NCBI GenBank assembly: GCA_039819115.1
Contig: JBCBST010000054.1
Span: forward strand, 1 to 19,260
DNA: 19,260 nt
Origin: JBCBST01 sp039819115
Lineage (GTDB): Bacteria > Bacteroidota > Rhodothermia > Balneolales > Balneolaceae
Direction of reading: 5' to 3'
The position numbers were made by a program, and so were the translations under genes. Shown in pieces: positions 5,416-13,808 of this stretch. The stretch's first letter is position 1, and each line of letters starts with the position of its first letter. Under the pieces are notes generated by a model. That model was given only the letters and a program-made list of their open reading frames with translations, was not told where the DNA came from and did no database searches.

Positions 5416-7571
5416 TGGATAGCCGGTCTGCTATACTAAGCCGAATGTTCCTGATTCTGGGCCTTCTGCTGTTATTACCGTGTGCACTTGCGTTCCAGAT
5501 TATCCGGATCAATTTCTGGGAGGGCGATGGCCTGCGTGCGCTACACCAACAACAGGCTATTGAATGGATACCCATTCCGGCTCAACGGGGTAACATCTAT
5601 GACGCCAATGGCACGCTATTAGCCACTCATACTATTGAATACAAACTGGCCTACGATCCTAAGGCTCCTGGCGTGGAACCTACTGATGTTGATTCCTTAA
5701 TTCAGCGCCTGGCTGATCTTACGCAAGAACCGGAGTCGTATTACCGGACTAAAGTTCAAAAAGCTCCTCAACGCTCCAGATATATTGTACTGGCTAAGAA
5801 TATTCCCGGATATGCTGGTGACGAAATCAAAGCGATGGGTCTTAAGGGCACTATTCTGGAAGAGAATTACCGGCGTAAATATACCTTTGGGTCGTTAGCA
5901 GCACATAACCTGGGTTTTGTTAACCACGAACTTAAGGGCCGTATTGGCCTTGAAGCCTATTATGACGAAGAATTACGAGGAATTCCCGGAGAACGTCAGG
6001 TACGAAGAGATCCTCTTCGGCGCACCTTTTCCTACGTGGGGGCACCCCGGAAACAGCCTCAGCAGGGATATGCGCTCCATACCACCATCGATGCCTACAT
6101 ACAAGCCATCCTGGAGGATGAACTGCAAAAAGGGGTAGAAAAACACCTTGCCGCTTACGGAACAGGTATTGTGATGGACCCCAAGACGGGAGCAATCAAA
6201 GCCCTGGCCAACTACCCTACGTTTGATCCCAATTTCCCGGGGCAGTCGGAGGATGAAAACCGGCGAAATTTTGCGATTTCAGACATGATTGAGCCCGGTT
6301 CGACCATTAAACTGGTAACGGCCATCGCAGCAGTAGAACAAAATGCCGTCACATTTGAAGAGGTGTTTGAAACTCCGGAATCCGGAATTACCGAAATACA
6401 CGGGCTTGCTTTACGGGATCATGACCCGCTGGGCAATATGACCTTTCAGGAGGTTATTCAGAAGTCTTCGAATATTGCGACTGCCGAAATTGCCATGCGC
6501 ATGAAACCAAAGGCGTTTTATCAATATGCCCGAAACATGGGATTCGGCTCCGAAACGAATATTGACTTGTTTGGAGAACAGAGTGGTCGCTTGGCTAAGC
6601 CATACGATTGGAGTCTGGTAACCCTGCCATGGATGGCTCATGGATATGAGATGCTGACTACTCCCATCCAGATTGCACAGGCATATGCAGCCTTCGCTAA
6701 CAACGGACAAATGATGCGGCCGTATATGGTTGATCGTATTGAAGATGAAAACGGAGTTGTAGTCAAAAAGAACGAGCCTGATGAAATCCGAAGAATTGCA
6801 AAACCGAGTACCATCAAGAAGTTATTACCTGTTTTTGAAAGTGTAGTCAGCGACTCGGGAACGGGAGATTATGCAATGATTGACGGTCTTCGTATTGCCG
6901 GAAAAACAGGTACAGCAAAAAAGGTGGTAAACGGTCGGTATGAAAACCGATATCGTGGTTCGTTCGCAGGCTTCTTCCCGGTAGAAGACCCCAAATACGT
7001 GATCTATATTTTACTGGACGATCCCCGAACCAGTGGGTACGGTGGTGTGGTTGCAGCACCTATTTTCAGAGAAGTCGCGAATCGCATAGCCGGACTGGAT
7101 GACGACATCCGACGCAATATCCAACAAGCCGACGAGCCCCGGGAGCATATTACACGGGTACCATCCGTACTGGGGCTACCCAAAGAGGAAGCTACTGCAC
7201 TTTTAGACCAGTTAATGTTCCCTTTTGAATTTGAAGGCTTAGGCGCCGTTGTCGGGGAACAAAGTCCGGCTCCCGGAGATACGCTCATCCAGGGAGAACA
7301 CATCCAGATGGTACTCTCCGCCTCTTCGGTTGCAGTACAAGAGGACGACTCCAAGACCACATTCGTGTCCGTTCCGGATGTTCGGGGCATGAGCATACGA
7401 AGAGCTCTTGCTACGTTATCTCAGGCCGGACTTACATCAGAAGTTATTGGCTCCGGGACCGTATTCGCTCAATTTCCATTGGCCCATGCCAACATGCGAA
7501 AAGGAGGCACTATTACGATCCGTGGAAAAGCCAAATCGTTACACCAACTCAGCGAAGCACGAAAAAAGTGA
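5415..7571 (+). CDS. ftsI: septal peptidoglycan transpeptidase FtsI (PBP3) with two PASTA domains
   Basis: 718 residues. One N-terminal membrane anchor (about 12-32), then the PBP dimerisation domain (about 50-210, with IPAQRGNIYDANG at 54-66) and a class B transpeptidase domain (about 220-565). Catalytic motifs are intact: EPGSTIK with Ser296 (SxxK), SSN at 351-353, GKTGTAKK with KTG at 497-499. Two C-terminal PASTA repeats follow: about 579-636 (TRVPSVLGLPKEEATALL) and about 650-705 (VSVPDVRGMSIRRALATL). It cross-links septal peptidoglycan with FtsW as partner. It is longer than E. coli FtsI because of the PASTA extension, which is known in PBPs of Gram-positives and Bacteroidota. The stop overlaps the murE GTG by 4 nt. 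Confidence 0.97.
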   Translation: MDSRSAILSRMFLILGLLLLLPCALAFQIIRINFWEGDGLRALHQQQAIEWIPIPAQRGNIYDANGTLLATHTIEYKLAYDPKAPGVEPTDVDSLIQRLADLTQEPESYYRTKVQKAPQRSRYIVLAKNIPGYAGDEIKAMGLKGTILEENYRRKYTFGSLAAHNLGFVNHELKGRIGLEAYYDEELRGIPGERQVRRDPLRRTFSYVGAPRKQPQQGYALHTTIDAYIQAILEDELQKGVEKHLAAYGTGIVMDPKTGAIKALANYPTFDPNFPGQSEDENRRNFAISDMIEPGSTIKLVTAIAAVEQNAVTFEEVFETPESGITEIHGLALRDHDPLGNMTFQEVIQKSSNIATAEIAMRMKPKAFYQYARNMGFGSETNIDLFGEQSGRLAKPYDWSLVTLPWMAHGYEMLTTPIQIAQAYAAFANNGQMMRPYMVDRIEDENGVVVKKNEPDEIRRIAKPSTIKKLLPVFESVVSDSGTGDYAMIDGLRIAGKTGTAKKVVNGRYENRYRGSFAGFFPVEDPKYVIYILLDDPRTSGYGGVVAAPIFREVANRIAGLDDDIRRNIQQADEPREHITRVPSVLGLPKEEATALLDQLMFPFEFEGLGAVVGEQSPAPGDTLIQGEHIQMVLSASSVAVQEDDSKTTFVSVPDVRGMSIRRALATLSQAGLTSEVIGSGTVFAQFPLAHANMRKGGTITIRGKAKSLHQLSEARKK

Positions 7572-9025
7572 ACATTCATCAACTCATAGAACTCATCAAT
7601 CCACTGGAAGTATCCAGATTCAAGCCGCAAGGTGAGCTAACTCACTTCACGCAGGATTCGCGCCAGGTTGGGAAAGGGAGTGTGTTTATTGCTGTTCGTG
7701 GGCATGAAGTAGACGGACATATCTTTTTGGAAGATGCCATTGCCCGGGAAGCATCTGTGCTGGTAGTAGAAGAGTCTTTTTATACCGATTCGGATGTTTG
7801 TGTGATTGAGGTGGAAGACACCCGCACTCTGGTGGGTCCCCTTGCGCAGGCTTTTCAGGGAAACCCGGCAGAACAACTGACTATAGTGGGTATTACCGGC
7901 ACTAATGGGAAAACCACCTGTGCCACCCTGGTCTATCAGTTGTTACAAGCAGCAGGAAAACCCGCGTCTCTGTTGGGAACCGTTAGTAAACGTATCCTGG
8001 ATCAGGAGTTTGAAAGCAAGCTTACCACCGCAGACCCGGTGGAACTTGCAGCCGATATGCGCGCTATGGTTGATGCCGGTTCAGAATTCCTGGTTATGGA
8101 GGTTTCTTCTCATGCACTGGATCAGTTTCGCGTAAATGGCATCTCATTTGCCGTGGGTGGATTTACGAATATCAGCCACGACCACCTCGATTATCACGAT
8201 ACCCTCGAAAACTATGTGAAGGCAAAGAAAAAACTGTTCGATAGCCTCACCCCTTCTTCTACGGCCGTGGTTAATATGGACAATGAATTCGGGCAGGCTA
8301 TGATCACAGACTGTGAGGCTTCTGTCGTATCCCTTTCTTTTGAAGATGGCAGCGCTCATATCCTCTCCAGTTCAGCACAGGGCCAGGAAGTCGTGGTTGA
8401 CGGTATCCGCATACACTCCCGCCTTGTGGGCAACTTTAATGCATATAACGTTGCCATGGCTGCATTAATCGCAAAGTCTATTGGATTGACCAAAGAGCAG
8501 ATTACACGTGGTTTTGAACAGGCTACCGGGGCTGCCGGGCGAATGGAGCAAATCCGGGTTCCGGGAGAGGAACTCCCTACCGTAATTGTTGACTATGCTC
8601 ATACACCCGATGCCCTTCAAAATGTAATCGACACCTTACTTGAAGCCCGGCTTCACGACCAAAGCGTAGTGGTTGTTTTTGGAGCCGGAGGCGACCGTGA
8701 TGCTGCCAAACGCCCTAAAATGGCCCAGGCAGCACAACGGGCTCAACATGTGATCGTGACGAGTGATAATCCGCGAACAGAAGATCCTGATGCCATCATC
8801 CAAGATATTCTGGCCGGTTTTGACTCTCAGGATAAAGTGATCACCATCACAGACCGGAAAGAAGCCATCGAGCGGGCTATTGCTATGGCCACCCCTAAAG
8901 AAATTGTACTCATTGCCGGAAAAGGGCATGAAGACTATCAGGAAGTACATGGAGAGCGCCTCCCATTTGATGACCGTGAAATTGCCAGACAGACTCTTGA
9001 ACGCAAGCTAAAAGGGGAGCTCTGA
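7568..9025 (+). CDS. murE: UDP-N-acetylmuramoyl-tripeptide synthetase MurE, meso-DAP type
   Basis: 485 residues, a full-length Mur ligase with three domains. It adds the third residue of the stem peptide to UDP-MurNAc-L-Ala-D-Glu with ATP. Motifs: N-terminal uridine-binding region with DSRQVGKGSVFIAVRG (30-45), P-loop GTNGKTT at 111-117, TTADP (153-157, usually TTPDP), EVSSHALDQFRV (178-189), a carbamylated-Lys region around KAKKKLF (218-224), VDYAHTPDAL (341-350), DNPR at 400-403, and GKGHEDYQ (451-458). DNPR is the accepted signature for meso-diaminopimelate rather than lysine, so the wall is probably the DAP type. The start is GTG at 7568, coupled to the ftsI stop (GTGA). The next gene is mraY, with no murF between, as is usual in Bacteroidota-type clusters. 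Confidence 0.97.
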   Translation: MNIHQLIELINPLEVSRFKPQGELTHFTQDSRQVGKGSVFIAVRGHEVDGHIFLEDAIAREASVLVVEESFYTDSDVCVIEVEDTRTLVGPLAQAFQGNPAEQLTIVGITGTNGKTTCATLVYQLLQAAGKPASLLGTVSKRILDQEFESKLTTADPVELAADMRAMVDAGSEFLVMEVSSHALDQFRVNGISFAVGGFTNISHDHLDYHDTLENYVKAKKKLFDSLTPSSTAVVNMDNEFGQAMITDCEASVVSLSFEDGSAHILSSSAQGQEVVVDGIRIHSRLVGNFNAYNVAMAALIAKSIGLTKEQITRGFEQATGAAGRMEQIRVPGEELPTVIVDYAHTPDALQNVIDTLLEARLHDQSVVVVFGAGGDRDAAKRPKMAQAAQRAQHVIVTSDNPRTEDPDAIIQDILAGFDSQDKVITITDRKEAIERAIAMATPKEIVLIAGKGHEDYQEVHGERLPFDDREIARQTLERKLKGEL

Positions 9026-10161
9026 TGCTATACGAACTGTTTGCATGGTTAGAGGCTAATTTTCAAACCCCCGGAGCGGGGGCCTTTGCCTACATTACCA
9101 CCCGGGTTGGACTCGCGTCGGTTACTTCCATCTTCATCAGTTTGATTATTGGTCGCCGGGTGATCCAGTGGCTGGAAAATCTGCAAATGAAAGAGGTGAT
9201 CCGGGAAGGGATAGGTCTTGATCATCACCTTGCGAAGCGCTCCACACCCACAATGGGCGGAGTCATCATTTTAGCAGCGACCATTATTCCATCGGTGCTA
9301 TTCATCCAAATGAGCAGCATTTATGGATGGCTGATCGTGTTCACGATGCTGGCCCTTGGACTGGTAGGATTTTTGGATGATTACATCAAAGTGGTGAAAA
9401 AAGATAAAAGTGGACTTGCAGGTCGGTTTAAGGTTGCCGGACAGGTAATTGTAGGGCTTGTCGTAGGAGCTACTTTATACTTTCACCCGGAATTTCAGGA
9501 CTTCAACACCATTTCAACAGTTCCATTTCTGAAGAATGTGAACATCAATTATGCCTTTTTTGGAGAATCGTTAGGATGGGTGATCTACCTGCCCGTTGCT
9601 GTGTTTATCATCACAGCGGTAAGTAATGCCACCAACTTAACCGATGGACTGGACGGACTCGCTTCAGGCATTTCTATTGTGTGTGGATTTGTGTTTGCTA
9701 TTTTTGCCTACGTTTCGGGCCGGTTCGATTATTCAGAATTCCTCAACATCCTGTTTTTACCCGGAGCCGGGGAACTCACCATTTTTTGTGCTTCCTTAAT
9801 TGGCGCCTGTATGGGATTCTTATGGTACAATACCAATCCTGCATCCGTATTTATGGGCGATACCGGCTCTCTGGCCCTGGGTGGAGCGTTCGGTGCACTC
9901 GCTTTAATGCTTCATAAAGAATTACTGCTTCCCTTTATCTGCGGAGTATTCTTTTTTGAGACCATATCCGTCATCATTCAAACAACCTACTTCAAATACA
10001 CCAAAAAGAAGTATGGCGAGGGGCGTCGAGTGTTTCTGATGGCTCCAATCCACCATCACTTTGAAAAGAAAGGATGGTCGGAACAGAAGATTGTTGTTCG
10101 CTTCTGGATTATCTCGGTCATGCTGGGCATTGTCAGCCTGTTAACATTGAAATTCCGATGA
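9025..10161 (+). CDS. mraY: phospho-N-acetylmuramoyl-pentapeptide-transferase MraY
   Basis: 378 residues, a polytopic membrane enzyme with about ten hydrophobic segments. It transfers phospho-MurNAc-pentapeptide from UDP to undecaprenyl phosphate, making lipid I. Signatures: KRSTPTMGG at 71-79, GFLDDYIKV at 115-123 (Mg-binding DD at 118-119), NATNLTDGLDGLA at 201-213, FMGDTGSLALGG at 276-287, and APIHHHFEKKGW at 340-351 (the HHH motif). It is slightly longer than E. coli MraY, because of an extra stretch between the DDY region and NATNLTDG (about 150-185), as is common in Bacteroidota. ATG 9025 shares one base with the murE stop (TGATG). Its end overlaps murD by 4 nt. Confidence 0.97.
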   Translation: MLYELFAWLEANFQTPGAGAFAYITTRVGLASVTSIFISLIIGRRVIQWLENLQMKEVIREGIGLDHHLAKRSTPTMGGVIILAATIIPSVLFIQMSSIYGWLIVFTMLALGLVGFLDDYIKVVKKDKSGLAGRFKVAGQVIVGLVVGATLYFHPEFQDFNTISTVPFLKNVNINYAFFGESLGWVIYLPVAVFIITAVSNATNLTDGLDGLASGISIVCGFVFAIFAYVSGRFDYSEFLNILFLPGAGELTIFCASLIGACMGFLWYNTNPASVFMGDTGSLALGGAFGALALMLHKELLLPFICGVFFFETISVIIQTTYFKYTKKKYGEGRRVFLMAPIHHHFEKKGWSEQKIVVRFWIISVMLGIVSLLTLKFR

Positions 10162-11513
10162 GAGATATTATCAATCAACATATTGTCATCATCGGAGCTG
10201 CACGAAGCGGACTGGCAGCGGCTAAATTGCTGAAGCGGCAAGGTGCATCGGTATTTGTAAGTGATGCAGGAGCAATAACAGCCCCGGCCAAACAGGAACT
10301 GACTGCTCAAGGCATTGCCTTTGAAGAATATGGCCATACCGATCGTGCAAAAGAAGGTGCGTTTGCAGTGGTGAGTCCCGGAGTACCGACCGAAGCCTCT
10401 CTTGTACAATGGTACTTATCGAACCAGAAAGAGGTGTATTCAGAAGTTGAGACGGCCAGTTGGTTTACCAACAATCGGATGGTTGCCATAACTGGTTCTA
10501 ATGGTAAAACGACGGTAACAAGCTGGGTGGATCATGTGTGGGACACAGCTAACGTACGGCATGCAACCGCTGGTAACATCGGTACGGCTTTCTCAGATGT
10601 ATCCGATCAGGATGTTGGAGATTATGTGCTGGAAGTGAGCAGCTTTCAACTGGATCATATTCATGACTTCCAGCCTTCCATAAGCATGATTCTGAACATC
10701 ACGCCCGATCACCTCGACCGGTATAATCAGGATTTCATGGCGTATGCGGCAGCAAAATTTCGCATTACCGAAAATCAAACTTCGGATAACTGGTTCATCT
10801 ACAACTATGATGATCCCGTTATTCAACCCCATGTAGAACACCTTATTAAGCAAGAATCTGCTCCGGTCTGCTGGGCGTTCTCGAATCAAAGAGAAGTACC
10901 CCAGGGAGCTTTTGTACGCGATCAACATATCATCTTCAAATTCAATAATACTGAGGAACACCTCATGCCTATTCAAGAACTTGCTTTGGGAGGACGGCAT
11001 AATCTGAATAACGGACTTGCCGTTGCGCTGGCAGCCCGGGCTGCTGAAATAAAAAACGATCGCATCCGCGAAAGCCTCCAGACCTTTGAAGGAGTAGAAC
11101 ATCGCCTGGAACGGGTGCGACAGGTAGATGGGGTCCGATACATTAACGATAGTAAAGCTACCAATGTGAACGCGGTTTGGTTTGCCTTAGACAGTATTTC
11201 CGTTCCTCTGACCCTGATTATGGGTGGACGGGATAAAGGCAACGATTACGCCGAGTTAATGCCACTCATCAAAGAAAAAGTGCATACGATCATTGCTCTG
11301 GGTGAATCTAAAGACCGTATTGAAGAGCAGTTGGGACAAATTACGTTAGACTTTAAACGTGCAGAAACGATGGGAGGTGCGGTACGCATGGCCCAAAAAG
11401 CAGCCCGAAAAGGAGAAGTGGTCCTGCTTAGCCCGGCCTGTTCTTCCTTCGATATGTTTGACAACTACGAACACCGGGGACACATCTTCAAAGAAGAAGT
11501 ATACAAGCTATAA
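10158..11513 (+). CDS. murD: UDP-N-acetylmuramoyl-L-alanine--D-glutamate ligase MurD
   Basis: 451 residues from ATG 10158, which overlaps the mraY stop as ATGA. The frame is open further upstream, but that part lies wholly inside mraY and lacks family similarity. MurD adds D-Glu to UDP-MurNAc-L-Ala with ATP. Motifs: HIVIIGAARSGLAAAKLL (8-25, Rossmann-like UDP-binding domain), VVSPGVP (71-77), P-loop GSNGKTT at 113-119, EVSSFQLDHI, NITPDHLDRY, RVRQVDGVRYINDSKATN in the C-terminal domain start, LIMGGRDKGNDY, and LLSPACSSFDMFDNYEHRG, all hallmarks of MurD. Full length, no damage. A 41-nt gap separates it from the likely ATG of ftsW, the first real gap in the operon. Confidence 0.97.
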   Translation: MRDIINQHIVIIGAARSGLAAAKLLKRQGASVFVSDAGAITAPAKQELTAQGIAFEEYGHTDRAKEGAFAVVSPGVPTEASLVQWYLSNQKEVYSEVETASWFTNNRMVAITGSNGKTTVTSWVDHVWDTANVRHATAGNIGTAFSDVSDQDVGDYVLEVSSFQLDHIHDFQPSISMILNITPDHLDRYNQDFMAYAAAKFRITENQTSDNWFIYNYDDPVIQPHVEHLIKQESAPVCWAFSNQREVPQGAFVRDQHIIFKFNNTEEHLMPIQELALGGRHNLNNGLAVALAARAAEIKNDRIRESLQTFEGVEHRLERVRQVDGVRYINDSKATNVNAVWFALDSISVPLTLIMGGRDKGNDYAELMPLIKEKVHTIIALGESKDRIEEQLGQITLDFKRAETMGGAVRMAQKAARKGEVVLLSPACSSFDMFDNYEHRGHIFKEEVYKL

Positions 11514-11533
11514 TTTTGATCTATACCAGCCCA

Positions 11534-11554
11534 CATAGCAATTTTTCAAACATC
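11534..11554 (+). repeat. leader element CATAGCAAT, ftsW copy
   Basis: TAGCAAT starts at 11536, 19 nt before ATG 11555, in the murD-ftsW gap. After it come TTTTTCAAACATC and the start codon. The 7-base core matches the copies before mraZ, ftsA and ftsZ, and the tail resembles the CAACATC of the ftsZ leader. It is the weakest copy, lacking the C after AGCAAT. Confidence 0.4.
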
Positions 11555-12706
11555 ATGGGTACCAGTCCCGAAGATGTGGATACCCGTGCCCAGGGTAGTG
11601 ATCGCTTTGTACTTATGTCTGTGATCCTGCTTATGGTGTTTGGTGTGTTGGCTGTGTATTCCTCCAGCGCCTTTTTTGCGGAGTTGAAATCGACAACGGC
11701 CTGGAATTTCGTAATCGAGCATATCATAAAGTTGGGTATTGCCTTCATCGTTATGCTCATTGCCTCTAAAATCAATTATCATACTCTGGCACGGTTTAGC
11801 CGGCTGGGTATCGTCCTAAGCTGGATTCTGTTAATAGCCATCTTTCCCTTTGGTATTGAATTACATGGTGCCAAACGATGGCTTAATGTAGCCGGATTTA
11901 CCTTTCAGCCGTCTACCGTGGCTACGGTAGCCCTTCTGGTTCATGTATGCGTGCTGCTCAGTGAAAAACAGGAATACATCAAAGACTTTGGCAAAACGTT
12001 TTTACCCATCATGTTTTGGGTATTGGTTACCTGTGGTCTTATCGGGTTGGAAGATTTTAGCAGTGCGGGATTATTAATGGCTATTTGTCTGGTGGTTATG
12101 TTCATCGGGAGAGCCAGCTTCACTCAAATCGGGGTACTGCTTGTAGTAGCTATTTTAGGAGGCAGCGTGCTGTTAAGCAGATCGGAAGCACGCCAAAGCC
12201 GGGTAGAACAATACATCCATCAAATCAAGGATATTGAATCGGAGGAGTTGCTCCACGGGGCGGGTTTTCAGGCCCAGCAGGCTCAAATTGCCATTGCCCA
12301 GGGCAAGCTTACTGGTGTGGGCATCGGGAAAAGTACCCAGCGTGATTTTCTGCCAGCCGCCTATAACGACTTCATTTTTGCGATTATCGCCGAAGAATAC
12401 GGGGCGATTGGAGCTATGGCATTGATCCTGGTATTTACACTGATCCTGATCCGGGGCATTGTATACATTTCGCGAAAGGCGGAAGACACCCTGGGTATGC
12501 TATTAGCCATTTCGTGCACACTTACTATTGTGCTCTATGGATTTGTAAATGCGGCCGTTGCCAGTGGTTTGCTACCGGTTACCGGGCTACCTATGCCTTT
12601 TGTCAGCTATGGTGGCACCAACATGCTGTTTACTGGCTTGATGGTTGGCATTCTGCTCAATATCTCGAAACATAACCGGGACCGGAGGGCACTGTATGTC
12701 GGATAA
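11555..12706 (+). CDS. ftsW: septal peptidoglycan polymerase FtsW (SEDS family)
   Basis: 383 residues from ATG 11555. A TTG at 11516 would add 13 residues and leave a 2-nt gap to murD. I prefer ATG because the added residues are not family-like and the gap carries the same leader element seen before other genes. FtsW is a SEDS glycosyltransferase that polymerises lipid II at the septum with FtsI. About ten transmembrane segments are visible, beginning VLMSVILLMVFGVLAVYSSSAFF. Signatures: GAKRWLNVAGFTFQPST (105-121), LEDFSSAGLL (165-174), LPAAYNDFIFAIIAEE with the likely catalytic Asp272, and PFVSYGGTNM (348-357). It overlaps murG by 11 nt. RodA is the only close alternative; context decides for FtsW. 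Confidence 0.95.
   Translation: MGTSPEDVDTRAQGSDRFVLMSVILLMVFGVLAVYSSSAFFAELKSTTAWNFVIEHIIKLGIAFIVMLIASKINYHTLARFSRLGIVLSWILLIAIFPFGIELHGAKRWLNVAGFTFQPSTVATVALLVHVCVLLSEKQEYIKDFGKTFLPIMFWVLVTCGLIGLEDFSSAGLLMAICLVVMFIGRASFTQIGVLLVVAILGGSVLLSRSEARQSRVEQYIHQIKDIESEELLHGAGFQAQQAQIAIAQGKLTGVGIGKSTQRDFLPAAYNDFIFAIIAEEYGAIGAMALILVFTLILIRGIVYISRKAEDTLGMLLAISCTLTIVLYGFVNAAVASGLLPVTGLPMPFVSYGGTNMLFTGLMVGILLNISKHNRDRRALYVG
12684..12689 (+). promoter_or_regulatory. ribosome binding site of murG
   Basis: GGAGGG lies 6 nt before ATG 12696 inside the ftsW end. It supports 12696 as the murG start rather than an upstream in-frame ATG at 12645. Confidence 0.75.
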
Positions 12707-13808
12707 AGCACGTGTTTTATTAGCTGCAGGTGGCACCGGTGGACATGTGTACCCGGCTATTGCCATTGCGGATGCGCTCCGTTCTATGCATCCCGATATC
12801 GAACTCCTTTTTGCCGGTACCCGAAATCACATGGAATGGGAAGCCGTCCCAAAAGCAGGATACCCGATCAGCAATATCTGGATCAGCGGATTTCACCGAC
12901 GGCTAACCGCCAAAAACCTGTTGTTCCCGGTGAAGCTTTTGACCAGCATGGTTCAAAGCTGGAATATGATTCGGGCATTCAAACCGGATGTTGTGGTTTC
13001 CTGCGGCGGATATGTGGCTGGCCCGGTGGGTTGGATTGCTCAACAAATGAATATCCCCGTTGTGATCCAGGAGCAGAATAGCCTGCCTGGTGTAACGAAC
13101 CGATTGCTGGCTAAAAAAGCCACGAAAATATTCACTGCATTTAAGGAAGCGGCCCGGTTTTTCCCCGGAGGAAACATTGAACTTTCAGGTAACCCCACCC
13201 GGTCTGCTCTTGCTACCATGCCCCGTTCTGAAGGCTTAGATGCCTTTGGATTCAACCCTGACAACCCCACGTTACTGGTTATGGGAGGAAGTGGTGGAGC
13301 TAAATCGATCAATGAGGCGGTACGGGATAACCTGGATGAATTGCATCACAACCAAAATCTGCAGCTAATTTGGCAGTGCGGTTCCAGGTATATCTCCGGG
13401 ATGAGAGCATCGGTTGATGAGAAGCAATATCCCCGTCTGCGATTAACGGAGTTTATTCACAATATGCCCCACGCCTATGCTGCTTCCGATTTAGTGGTTA
13501 GCCGTGCCGGAGCCAGTTCCTGTTCCGAATTCATGAATATCGGCAAGCCCAGCATATTGATCCCCTCCCCGTATGTAGCCGGCGATCATCAAACCCAAAA
13601 TGCACGGGCCATGGAAGATGCCGGAGCATCTGCCTTGTTGGTGGATCGGGACGCTAATGTAAAACTGTCGGAGATGGTGCATCAGTATATAACCGATGCA
13701 CAACAGTTAGAAGCAATGAGCGAAGCTGCCCGAACATTAGCCAAGCCCGACGCTGCTAAAACGATAGCACAAGAAATCTTAACCCTGGCCCAAACCCGTA
13801 ATAACTAA
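12696..13808 (+). CDS. murG: undecaprenyldiphospho-muramoylpentapeptide beta-N-acetylglucosaminyltransferase MurG
   Basis: 370 residues from ATG 12696, set by the GGAGGG site and by the N-terminus SDKARVLLAAGGTGGH. MurG adds GlcNAc from UDP-GlcNAc to lipid I, giving lipid II, at the inner face of the membrane. GT-B fold. G-loop 1 GGTGGH at 12-17, CGGYVAGP (103-110), QEQNSLPGVTNR at 125-136, GNPTRS (165-170), the third G-loop GGSGGAKSIN at 197-206, RAGASSCSE at 270-278, and SPYVAGDHQTQNA (291-303) are all in place. Length is normal for the family. The first 11 nt overlap ftsW, and the stop TAA shares one base with the murC ATG (TAATG). Position between ftsW and murC is conserved across dcw clusters. 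Confidence 0.97.
   Translation: MSDKARVLLAAGGTGGHVYPAIAIADALRSMHPDIELLFAGTRNHMEWEAVPKAGYPISNIWISGFHRRLTAKNLLFPVKLLTSMVQSWNMIRAFKPDVVVSCGGYVAGPVGWIAQQMNIPVVIQEQNSLPGVTNRLLAKKATKIFTAFKEAARFFPGGNIELSGNPTRSALATMPRSEGLDAFGFNPDNPTLLVMGGSGGAKSINEAVRDNLDELHHNQNLQLIWQCGSRYISGMRASVDEKQYPRLRLTEFIHNMPHAYAASDLVVSRAGASSCSEFMNIGKPSILIPSPYVAGDHQTQNARAMEDAGASALLVDRDANVKLSEMVHQYITDAQQLEAMSEAARTLAKPDAAKTIAQEILTLAQTRNN

Noticed and set aside
10074..10157. Longer murD start at 10074
   Set aside because: The extra 28 residues are encoded inside mraY in another frame and do not resemble MurD; ATG 10158 makes the usual ATGA overlap.
12645..12695. Longer murG start at 12645
   Set aside because: The extra 17 residues fall within ftsW coding sequence, and GGAGGG sits correctly for ATG 12696.
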